Program-made: the position numbers and the translations under genes | Notes under the pieces: model-generated | The model's database searches: none | Told to the model about the DNA's origin: nothing | What the model saw: only the letters and a program-made list of their open reading frames with translations | Shown: positions 1 to 5,223 of the stretch, piece by piece | Numbering within the stretch: the stretch's first letter is position 1 | Layout of the letters: each line of letters starts with the position of its first letter | Assembly (NCBI GenBank): GCA_964617665.1 | Contig: CAZUAH010000810.1 | Coordinates: 1 to 5,228 of the forward strand | Direction: 5' to 3' | DNA: 5,228 nt | From: JADHUC01 sp964617665 | GTDB lineage: Bacteria > Planctomycetota > Planctomycetia > Pirellulales > Pirellulaceae

Positions 1-1
1 C

Positions 2-40
2 GCCCCTATTCTAGTACCTGCCCCCGCCGCCGCCTTATTT
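2..40 (+). other. possible upstream remnant of the first GspF-like gene, in a different frame
   Basis: This short stretch is open in the frame that starts at base 2 and reads APILVPAPAAALF, a hydrophobic Ala/Pro/Leu run. The downstream GspF-like reading frame is one base later and is closed by TAG at 12-14. Joined across roughly 36-45, the two stretches would form one membrane span running into VSCIVIVPAWWIL. This is inference from 13 codons only; the stretch could equally be unrelated sequence. Confidence 0.25.
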
Positions 41-44
41 ATGC

Positions 45-605
45 GTGAGCTGTATCGTTATCGTCCCAGCTTGGTGGATCTTGTCGCGTCGCGCATGGGC
101 TGTCGAAGGTGGCCGTCGCAGACGAGGGAAACGCTGGTTTTCCGAGCGTTACCCGACAGTCGGGAATCTGCTGTTTGCCGGCCGCATGGCGACCTTTGCC
201 GAAACGTTGGCTCTGTTGATTGAACACGAGGTGCCGCTGGGCGAAGCTGTTGGGCTATCAGCGGATGCAAGCGGGGACCGAAGACTGCGCGAATCGGGAC
301 ACCAGTTGGCCGAACAACTGCGTCGCGGTGAGAGGCCGTCGGGCGTGTCGGCCTTGTCTGGGATACCTCCAGTGCTTGCCTGGTTGTTGGTCGGCTCGGC
401 AGACCGGAGCCAAATGATCTCGGCGTTACGCCGCGCCGCCGACTCGTACCGGCGGCGAGCCAAGCATATGAACCGATGGCTGTCGTTATACCTTCCCATC
501 TGGTTAACAACCGCGATTGGCGGTACGGCCGCCGTGCTGTATGCGATCGTGGTGATCGGCCCATGGAGTCAGATACTGTTCGAATTAGGGCAACCACTAC
601 ACTGA
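45..605 (+). CDS. type II secretion system F family protein, C-terminal half only
   Basis: GspF-type inner-membrane platform protein, of which only the second T2SSF domain is present (186 aa here; full two-domain relatives are about 350-400 aa). Residues 3-13 are hydrophobic and look like the end of a membrane span, followed by a very basic linker (RRRRGKR, 24-30). The domain starts at RYPTVGNLL (35-43), and FAETLALLIEHEVPLGEAV (51-69) is the family's conserved helix. A second membrane span lies at about 152-172. The usual GExxG turn near the middle is degenerate (GSADRSQ, 117-123). The GTG at 45 is only the first available start: there is no Shine-Dalgarno sequence before it and an in-frame TAG sits at 12-14. 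The true gene therefore probably begins upstream, with a frameshift near base 40, or the gene is a decayed half. It lies 30 bp before the next GspF-like gene. Family assignment is sure, start is not. Confidence 0.8.
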   Translation: MSCIVIVPAWWILSRRAWAVEGGRRRRGKRWFSERYPTVGNLLFAGRMATFAETLALLIEHEVPLGEAVGLSADASGDRRLRESGHQLAEQLRRGERPSGVSALSGIPPVLAWLLVGSADRSQMISALRRAADSYRRRAKHMNRWLSLYLPIWLTTAIGGTAAVLYAIVVIGPWSQILFELGQPLH

Positions 606-635
606 CGTGGCCTAGAAGTGCCACGAGCAATCGTC

Positions 636-1700
636 ATGTCCGATACCGGTCAACAACCCGATCGTGACCGTCGTTCGCTTTCGAACGGTGACGCCGAGGC
701 GTTGACCGAAACGCTGGCCGACTTGAGTGTCGCGGGGGCGCCCTTGGTCGAAGGGCTGTGGGCGGCAGCCAACGAGGCAGCCAGCAATCGTATGGCCGGC
801 GAGTTGCGGTGGCTGGCAGCCCAAGTGGAGTCCGGTCGACCGCTGGAAGACCTGATGCAATCTCGTCGCGGTCTCCCCAGCTATGTGGCCGGTTTGGTGC
901 GAGCAGGGGTGCAGACGGGTCGCTTGGGCGAAGTGTTGATGGAGCTGGTCGATCATCAACGGGCTGTGCGCGAGCAGTGGCGGACCATCCGTTCGGCGCT
1001 GGCCTATCCGGTGGTGCTGCTGACGCTCGCACTGGCCGTGGGCCTTTGGGTCGAATTCGGGCTGGTCGGGGCCTTTGTGGAAATGTACGAGGAATTCGAC
1101 CTGGATCTGCCCTATGTGACACAGGTTCTCGCGTGGGGATACCGTGTGGGCGGGACGTGGCTTCTGGTTTTCGTCGTGGCGGCCATAGTCGGCTGCGTCG
1201 CATTTCGTTTGGTAGGTGGCGCGGCTCGCTGGCGACGCACAATCGCCACAATACCGATGTTCGGCGTCCTGTGGCACTGGACGGGCGTTTCGGAATTGTC
1301 GCGACTGTTGGCGACATTGGTCGCTCAGAGGGTGCCGTTACCCGAGGCTTTACGGTTGGCCGCCGATGGCGTCCACGATGCCAACGTGGGCCAGGTCAGT
1401 CGCATGCTGGCTGATGGCGTGGAGCAAGGTCAACCGCTATCCGAGTTATTGGATTCCACTTATCGACTGCCTGCAACGCTGGTGCCCATCGTCCGCTGGG
1501 GCGAACGCTCAGACGAATTGGCCGAGGCATTTCGCTTGGCCGGTGAAATGTTCGAGGGCCGCGTGCGGATGAGGTCGGAACTGGTGATCAGTGTGGTGCC
1601 GCCAGTTATCTTCATATTTGTGGCGATGCTCGCGATGGTAATCGTCGTTGGTTTGTACGCTCCCATGTACACGATGATGGAGGGGCTAATGTGGTGGTAA
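636..1700 (+). CDS. type II secretion system F family protein (GspF-like, complete)
   Basis: Complete GspF-like platform protein of 354 aa. In the family, this protein sits in the inner membrane and links the cytoplasmic assembly ATPase to the pseudopilus. First T2SSF domain is about residues 23-146 (LADLSVAGAPLVEGL, then GVQTGRLGEVL at 91-101), ending in a membrane span at 122-146 and the motif FVEMYEEFDLDLP (147-159). A second span is at 174-194. The second T2SSF domain runs from about 218 (ELSRLLATLVAQRVPLPEAL) through WGERSDELAEAF (288-299) to a last span at 318-342. This two-domain, three-span layout is the family norm. I chose ATG 636. GTG 618 in the same frame would add six residues, but it overlaps a small inverted repeat (CGTGGC 606-611 / GCCACG 620-625) and has no better ribosome site. 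The stop codon TAA is at 1698-1700, two bases before an inserted repeat element. Confidence 0.92.
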   Translation: MSDTGQQPDRDRRSLSNGDAEALTETLADLSVAGAPLVEGLWAAANEAASNRMAGELRWLAAQVESGRPLEDLMQSRRGLPSYVAGLVRAGVQTGRLGEVLMELVDHQRAVREQWRTIRSALAYPVVLLTLALAVGLWVEFGLVGAFVEMYEEFDLDLPYVTQVLAWGYRVGGTWLLVFVVAAIVGCVAFRLVGGAARWRRTIATIPMFGVLWHWTGVSELSRLLATLVAQRVPLPEALRLAADGVHDANVGQVSRMLADGVEQGQPLSELLDSTYRLPATLVPIVRWGERSDELAEAFRLAGEMFEGRVRMRSELVISVVPPVIFIFVAMLAMVIVVGLYAPMYTMMEGLMWW

Positions 1701-1701
1701 G
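1694..1701 (+). repeat. left copy of 8-bp direct repeat flanking the foldback element
   Basis: GTGGTAAG, identical to 1788-1795. It contains the last codon and stop of the preceding GspF-like gene (TGG TAA G). The position just outside a near-palindromic element makes it a candidate target-site duplication. This is an inference from the sequence alone. Confidence 0.6.
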
Positions 1702-1787
1702 TACTGGAAAAAGGGGGCGGGAGTCTTTTGCCGGAACGGCCCGGAGGGTGCTGCGCACAAGAGACTCCTGACCCCTTTTTCCAGCCT
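1702..1787. repeat. foldback palindromic element (REP-like or MITE-like), 86 bp
   Basis: The arms 1704-1725 and 1763-1784 are inverted repeats of 22 nt that differ at two positions (G1717 opposite A1771; G1719 opposite T1769, which can still wobble-pair in RNA). Pairing continues inward for about four more positions (1726-1729 with 1759-1762). Inside the stem are two small perfect hairpins: GCCG-GAA-CGGC at 1730-1740 and GTGC-TGC-GCAC at 1748-1758, so the whole can fold as a cloverleaf. Outer arms start CTGGAAAAAGGGG and end CCCCTTTTTCCAG. The element holds no reading frame of its own. I recall similar GGGGTCAGGAGTC palindromes scattered between genes in planctomycete genomes, but I cannot verify this here. 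It could act in the transcript as an attenuator or stabilising structure, since it lies within the operon. Confidence 0.8.
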
Positions 1788-1795
1788 GTGGTAAG
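1788..1795 (+). repeat. right copy of 8-bp direct repeat flanking the foldback element
   Basis: GTGGTAAG, an exact match to 1694-1701, lying three bases outside the right arm of the palindrome. It is followed by CAGAAACG and the ATG of the third GspF-like gene. Together with the left copy it fits an 8-bp target-site duplication. Confidence 0.6.
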
Positions 1796-1803
1796 CAGAA
1801 ACG

Positions 1804-3090
1804 ATGTTCGATAATATCAACCCCATCAACTTCGTCGCTTTCGCCATCCTGGGCGCCGCCCTGCTGTGGGCCGTCCGCTTGGTGTACGGCACGCGGCGCG
1901 GTACCAGTGATGACCTGATCCGCAAACTCCTGCTGTTGGCTGGCTGGATCTTGGTGCTGGCTGGGACGATAGGCACGATCATTGGGTTGAGCGGCACGTT
2001 CCTGCTGATCTTGGTCTTCGGCGTTCTCTTCGGGCTTCTTACGCTTTCCGTCGCTGGCTTGACCTACTTCAAGTATATGGAGGCGGAACGGCGCACCTTA
2101 CTGTGGGCTCTGCTGATAGCTGCAGAACGTGGGATACCATTGGATCAGGCAGCACGGGCCTTCGCCGACGAACGGTCGGTTCAGATTGGCCCGCGCGTCG
2201 CGCGGCTGGCGGGTTTTCTGGAATCGGGAGTTCCTCTACCCAACGCCCTGACCATGTCACGTAATCCGGTTCCCACAGACGCCTTGCTGGCATCACGGCT
2301 GGGCGCGGAGACCGGTCAAATGGGACCAGCGCTGCGAATGTCTATCGACCACATCGACCATTTCGAAAGTGCCATGCGCGGCGTGTTGGCAAAGCTCTTC
2401 TACGTCGTTGCCGTACTGGGCTTCGGGACCGGTGTTGTCGCTTACATCATGCTGAAGATCGTACCCGTGTATGTAAGAATGTTCGAGGAATTTGAACTGG
2501 CCCTCCCGCAGATCACGCAACTGAACATTGCCATGTCGAACTTTGCGTTCAAGTCGTGGCCGCTGATGATCCCGCTGTATGGACTGCTACTCCTCGTGTT
2601 CCTCTTCGCGATCTCGTACTACATCGGCTGGTCGCGATACGAATTGCCGATATTTAACCGATTCTGGCTTCGATGCGATGGTGCGTTAGTGTTGCGGTCG
2701 CTAGCGCTGATCGTTCGCCAAGATCGCGAGCTGGGGCCAACTGTGTTCATGCTTTCCAGGCAGTACCCTCGCCCCAGCGTGGGGAAACGACTGGCGTCGG
2801 CATCAACCTACATCGATAACGGCATTCATTGGTGCGATGCGCTGAAATCGGTGGGGCTCTTTACCAAAGCTGACGTAGCCGTGCTTAAGGCGGCTGAACG
2901 AGTCGGCAATTTGGCATGGGCATTGGACGAAATGGCCGACAGCGCACTGAGGCGTTTTTCGTACCGACTGCGAGCCGTGTTGGCCGTCGGTTTTCCATTT
3001 GTAGTTCTGGCATTTGGCTTGATCGTGTTTGTTATCGTCGGAGGCTTGTTCATGCCCCTGGTCGAAATGATTCAAGGTCTTTCAGGATGA
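1804..3090 (+). CDS. type II secretion system F family protein with extra N-terminal membrane spans
   Basis: GspF-like platform protein of 428 aa. Unlike its neighbour, it has a hydrophobic N-terminal extension with about three predicted spans (8-27, 40-62, 64-86) before the first T2SSF domain (about 94-221: LLWALLIAAERGIPLDQAA, LGAETGQMGPAL at 166-177). That domain ends in a span at 197-218 and the family motif MFEEFELALP (226-235). Another span is at 253-273. The second domain (about 294-418) contains LKAAERVGNLAWAL (361-374) and ends in a span at 392-416. Six spans against the usual three suggests added membrane anchoring or an added partner surface; this is inference. Start ATG 1804 has no clear Shine-Dalgarno sequence. 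The TGA stop (3088-3090) overlaps the next gene's ATG at 3087. It is clearly a paralogue rather than a recent copy of the preceding protein, with only the domain motifs shared. Confidence 0.92.
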   Translation: MFDNINPINFVAFAILGAALLWAVRLVYGTRRGTSDDLIRKLLLLAGWILVLAGTIGTIIGLSGTFLLILVFGVLFGLLTLSVAGLTYFKYMEAERRTLLWALLIAAERGIPLDQAARAFADERSVQIGPRVARLAGFLESGVPLPNALTMSRNPVPTDALLASRLGAETGQMGPALRMSIDHIDHFESAMRGVLAKLFYVVAVLGFGTGVVAYIMLKIVPVYVRMFEEFELALPQITQLNIAMSNFAFKSWPLMIPLYGLLLLVFLFAISYYIGWSRYELPIFNRFWLRCDGALVLRSLALIVRQDRELGPTVFMLSRQYPRPSVGKRLASASTYIDNGIHWCDALKSVGLFTKADVAVLKAAERVGNLAWALDEMADSALRRFSYRLRAVLAVGFPFVVLAFGLIVFVIVGGLFMPLVEMIQGLSG

Positions 3091-3536
3091 TTCGCAATAG
3101 CACACGCCTAGTAGAGTCGTGCCCGCGCAAGAAAGCGCGACGCGGCTCGATACTGCTGGAGACTACCGTCGCAATCATCATCTTGGCGGCAGCGATCGTC
3201 GCAGTCGCGCACACGATGGCCGTACTTGCCGTCCAGCGTCAGTCGGCCGAACGGCACACCGTGGCGACGCAAGAGGCCGCGAATCTCATGGAGCGGATCT
3301 ACATTTTGCCTGTGGACGAGATAACCGCAGAGAAGATGGCGGAGTTGAAACTGTCGGCATCGTGCCGTGATCGGCTGCCCGAAGCCACGCTGGATATTGC
3401 TGTGGAAACGATGGGCGAGGAACCGCCGGCCAGAAGAATCGCCATCGAGATCGAATGGACGGGGCACGGCGGTATGCGCAGCCAACCGGTACGTTTGACG
3501 GCATGGAAACATGCGAAGAAGGAGGCCGCCGAATGA
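3087..3536 (+). CDS. GspI-like minor pseudopilin with type IV pilin N-terminus
   Basis: 149-aa protein with a type IV prepilin signal: basic leader PRKKARRG ending at Gly20, then SILLETTVAIIILAAAIVA, with Ser at +1 and the key Glu at +5 (Glu25). Cleavage by prepilin peptidase would fall between Gly20 and Ser21. The helix continues as AVQRQSAERHTVATQEAANLMERI (48-71), a pattern typical of GspI, followed by a small mostly beta C-terminal domain (DIAVET, RRIAIEIEW, PVRLTAW). GspI proteins are minor subunits of the pseudopilus tip complex with GspJ and GspK, and the next two genes look like those partners. A longer in-frame start at 2916 exists but lies deep inside the previous gene; ATG 3087 overlaps that gene's stop (ATGA), with a weak AAGG at 3074-3077. 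The leader is long (20 residues) compared with the seven-residue leaders of two later pseudopilins. Confidence 0.82.
   Translation: MIRNSTRLVESCPRKKARRGSILLETTVAIIILAAAIVAVAHTMAVLAVQRQSAERHTVATQEAANLMERIYILPVDEITAEKMAELKLSASCRDRLPEATLDIAVETMGEEPPARRIAIEIEWTGHGGMRSQPVRLTAWKHAKKEAAE
3519..3525 (+). promoter_or_regulatory. strong ribosome binding site
   Basis: AAGGAGG, seven bases before ATG 3533. It fixes the start of the GspJ-like gene over the longer in-frame start at 3455. It is the best Shine-Dalgarno match in the window; most other genes here have weak or no such site. Confidence 0.8.
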
Positions 3537-4042
3537 GGTCAAGGGCTCGTGGCATGACCCTAGTGGAACTGCTGGTCGTGATCACGCTGGTCGGCGTGAT
3601 CATAAGTGCGGTCGCGGTTTGCCTGCAGAGCATGTACCGAGCGGACCGGCGCACGCGCGAATCCGTGGCGGGTAGTACGGCGCTAGCCCGTTTGTCCTTG
3701 CGATTTCGTGCGGATGCGCACGCTGCAGCGGATGTCATGTTCAAGGACCGAGCACCCGGGGAGCCGCCGTCGATCGTGTTTTTTCACGCGGCTGGAGAGA
3801 CGGTCGAGTATCGCTTCGAGCAACCCAACGTCCATCGAGTTGTCCGCAAGGACGTAAAAGATGCGCATCGGGATGCATTCCGACTGGCAAAGCGAACTCG
3901 AATCGAGTGGGACGGCGATGACCGGTTCGTCTCGATGGTCGTTCACTACATGCCGGAGTCTGATGTCGACGAAGTCATGCGCCAGCAGCGCATCGAAGCC
4001 GCAATCGGTCTGCGTCGTTCGATAGCGCAAGACAGCGAGTAG
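3533..4042 (+). CDS. GspJ-like minor pseudopilin with type IV pilin N-terminus
   Basis: 169-aa protein with a classic prepilin signal: short leader MRSRARG, cleavage after Gly7, then MTLVELLVVITLVGVIISAV with Glu at +5 (Glu12). After the helix comes ALARLSLRFRADAHAA (50-65), a region like GspJ-type pseudopilins, then a beta-rich domain (PSIVFFHAAGETVEYRFEQ, 79-97; RTRIEWDGDDRFVSMVVHY, 121-139). The likely role is a minor subunit of the pseudopilus tip, in the inner membrane before assembly. The GspJ assignment rests on the N-terminus, the domain pattern and position between I-like and K-like genes; a GspH-like role cannot be excluded. The ATG overlaps the preceding stop (ATGA) and has an AAGGAGG site, so it is probably translated both by coupling and independently. 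It ends with TAG at 4040-4042, 28 bp before the next gene. Confidence 0.82.
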   Translation: MRSRARGMTLVELLVVITLVGVIISAVAVCLQSMYRADRRTRESVAGSTALARLSLRFRADAHAAADVMFKDRAPGEPPSIVFFHAAGETVEYRFEQPNVHRVVRKDVKDAHRDAFRLAKRTRIEWDGDDRFVSMVVHYMPESDVDEVMRQQRIEAAIGLRRSIAQDSE

Positions 4043-4070
4043 TAGCCTGGATGAGATAGAGTTTGTTTCG

Positions 4071-4493
4071 ATGAGTAATACAAGACGCATTCTGAAACGT
4101 CGCGGTATCATTGTTGCTGTCACTCTGGTATGCCTGGTGATTGTGGCAACGCTTGGCGCGGCGTTGGTGCGGGCGATGGTCGATCAACGCCGTCACTCAT
4201 TGCGCGACCAACATAGTGTGCAAGCTTTTTGGCTGGCAGAATCAGCAATCGATCGTGCTGTTTCGCAGCTCGCTTCCTCGCCCGACTACGAGGGCGAAAC
4301 GTGGCAAGTCGACAAAGGCTCGTTGGGCGGTCGCTGGTCAGGGTCGGTTCTGATTCGTGTCGAGAAAACGGAAACGGACGAACAAGCGCACAAGATCATT
4401 GTCGAAACACGATATCCAACCGCTGCGACGCGCAGAGTTACCAAACGAATAGAGCTTGTCATCAAAACATCCGCCTCGGGAGAGTCGTCATGA
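4071..4493 (+). CDS. GspK/PilX-like minor pseudopilin lacking Glu+5
   Basis: 140-aa protein with a pilin-like start: basic leader MSNTRRILKRRG, then a single hydrophobic helix IIVAVTLVCLVIVATLGAAL (13-32). The residue at +5 after Gly12 is Val, not the Glu of ordinary pilins; absence of that Glu is characteristic of GspK, the tip subunit, and of some PilX-like proteins. The motif QAFWLAESAIDRAVSQL (51-67) is typical of the PilX/GspK N-terminal region. The remainder (68-140) is a short beta-rich tail. True GspK proteins are about 300 aa with a large extra domain, so this is a reduced version or a PilX-type protein. Start ATG 4071 follows a 28-bp gap with no strong ribosome site; an ATG at 4051 is dead after two codons. 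The TGA stop overlaps the next ATG at 4490. Confidence 0.78.
   Translation: MSNTRRILKRRGIIVAVTLVCLVIVATLGAALVRAMVDQRRHSLRDQHSVQAFWLAESAIDRAVSQLASSPDYEGETWQVDKGSLGGRWSGSVLIRVEKTETDEQAHKIIVETRYPTAATRRVTKRIELVIKTSASGESS
4478..4484 (+). promoter_or_regulatory. ribosome binding site for the DUF1559 gene
   Basis: GGGAGAG, whose GGAG core (4479-4482) lies seven bases before ATG 4490. It supports that ATG as the start, although the open frame extends back to 4229 inside the preceding gene. The prepilin leader begins exactly there too. Confidence 0.5.
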
Positions 4494-5203
4494 GACATAG
4501 ACAGAATGGTTTCACTTTGGTCGAGCTACTGGTCGTCATTGCCATCATTGGCATTTTGGTCGCGTTGCTGCTGCCTGCCATCCAGGCCGCACGCGAAGCG
4601 GCCCGGCGCACCGAGTGCAGCCAAAACATGAGCCAGTTGATTGTGGCTATTCAGCACTACGAGATGGCCTGGGAGGTCTATCCGCCGGGAACACTCGAAA
4701 AGACCGGCCCGATTCAGAATCACGCCCACGGCTACCACCACAGTTGGCTGATACAACTGCTGCCGTACATGGAGCAGAAAAACGCCTACCAGCACATCGA
4801 CCGCACGGTCGGCGTGTACCACAAGAAGAACGCGAATGTTCGCAAGTTGACGATCTCGCATCTGAATTGCCCGTCGCAGGCCGGATCTGATGAAGGCTAC
4901 AGCTCGTATGCCGCAGTGCACCACGATCTCGAAGCACCGATCGACGTGAACAACAACGGCGTGTTCTTCTTGAACAGCAGCGTCACCTACGATGACATCA
5001 CCGACGGTTCCGCGTACACGCTGTTCGTAGGCGAGAAGATCACGGAACCGGGCGACTTGGGCTGGATGTCCGGAACTCGCGCCACCTTGCGGAACACAGG
5101 AGTGAGCATCAACATCAGTGGCTTCCAGGGGGGAAGGATAAATTGGGCAACAGGTCCCGTTGGTGATGGCGAGGGCTGGTCCGTTATGTGGAGCTGCACA
5201 TAA
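4490..5203 (+). CDS. DUF1559 pseudopilin (prepilin-type signal), C-terminus lost or interrupted
   Basis: DUF1559 family protein, a pseudopilin-like class greatly expanded in Planctomycetota. Leader MRHRQNG, cleavage after Gly7, then FTLVELLVVIAIIGILVALL with Glu at +5 (Glu12), followed by LPAIQAAREAARRTECSQN (28-46). Further family marks are YPPGT (64-68), HSWLIQLLPYMEQ (84-96), LNCPSQ (125-130) and DITDGSAYTLFVGEK (169-183). The family normally ends with an H-x9-DG motif near the C-terminus at about 280-350 aa; this protein stops at 237 aa without it. The last residues (231-237, SVMWSCT) are encoded by an inverted repeat at 5181-5206, so the native end was probably replaced by an inserted element or lost through a frameshift. 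ATG 4490 overlaps the preceding stop. It probably acts as a filament subunit with the I/J/K-like proteins; whether it still works is unknown. Confidence 0.85.
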   Translation: MRHRQNGFTLVELLVVIAIIGILVALLLPAIQAAREAARRTECSQNMSQLIVAIQHYEMAWEVYPPGTLEKTGPIQNHAHGYHHSWLIQLLPYMEQKNAYQHIDRTVGVYHKKNANVRKLTISHLNCPSQAGSDEGYSSYAAVHHDLEAPIDVNNNGVFFLNSSVTYDDITDGSAYTLFVGEKITEPGDLGWMSGTRATLRNTGVSINISGFQGGRINWATGPVGDGEGWSVMWSCT

Positions 5204-5206
5204 CGG
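5181..5206. repeat. perfect 10-bp inverted repeat with 6-nt centre, possible recombinase crossover site
   Basis: Arms CCGTTATGTG (5181-5190) and CACATAACGG (5197-5206) are exact reverse complements around GAGCTG (5191-5196). Two inverted 10-11-bp arms around a 6-8-bp centre is the general layout of tyrosine recombinase crossover sites such as dif. The repeat supplies the last codons and the TAA stop of the DUF1559 reading frame. A hairpin terminator is less likely, as no T-run follows. Confidence 0.6.
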
Positions 5207-5223
5207 CACTTATGTGAAGCTGC
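5184..5223 (+). repeat. direct repeat of TTATGTGRAGCTGC, 26-nt period
   Basis: TTATGTGGAGCTGC (5184-5197) recurs as TTATGTGAAGCTGC (5210-5223), 13 of 14 bases identical. The first copy overlaps the inverted repeat at 5181-5206. The final TT of the window could begin a third TTATGTG. Repeated half sites in both orientations are more like protein binding sites at an element end than coding sequence. Confidence 0.6.

Noticed and set aside
41..223. Open frame starting at ATG 41.
   Set aside because: It overlaps the GspF-like frame, whose family similarity is clear, and its own translation looks like nothing known; only its upstream stretch before base 40 may matter.
606..625. Small inverted repeat CGTGGC / GCCACG with an 8-nt loop just after the first GspF-like stop codon.
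   Set aside because: Six-bp arms with no following T-run occur often by chance; too weak for a terminator. Used only as a minor argument against the GTG 618 start.
612..1317. Long open frames on the minus strand opposite the second GspF-like gene.
   Set aside because: Shadows of a well-supported gene; their translations are rich in Arg, Pro and His with no domain pattern.
1702..1787. Reading the foldback element as a rho-independent terminator.
   Set aside because: The stem is much longer than usual, interrupted by inner hairpins, and lies between genes of one operon; the flanking 8-bp repeat favours an inserted element.
4051..4059. ATG AGA TAG two-codon frame in the gap before the GspK/PilX-like gene.
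   Set aside because: Could in principle be a start-stop element, but no ribosome site or other support; short start-stop pairs are common by chance.
5128..5133. Run of six G as the place of a frameshift in the DUF1559 gene.
   Set aside because: Shifting there by one base in either direction leads to a stop (TAA 5139-5141 in one frame, TGA 5164-5166 in the other) without restoring family sequence.
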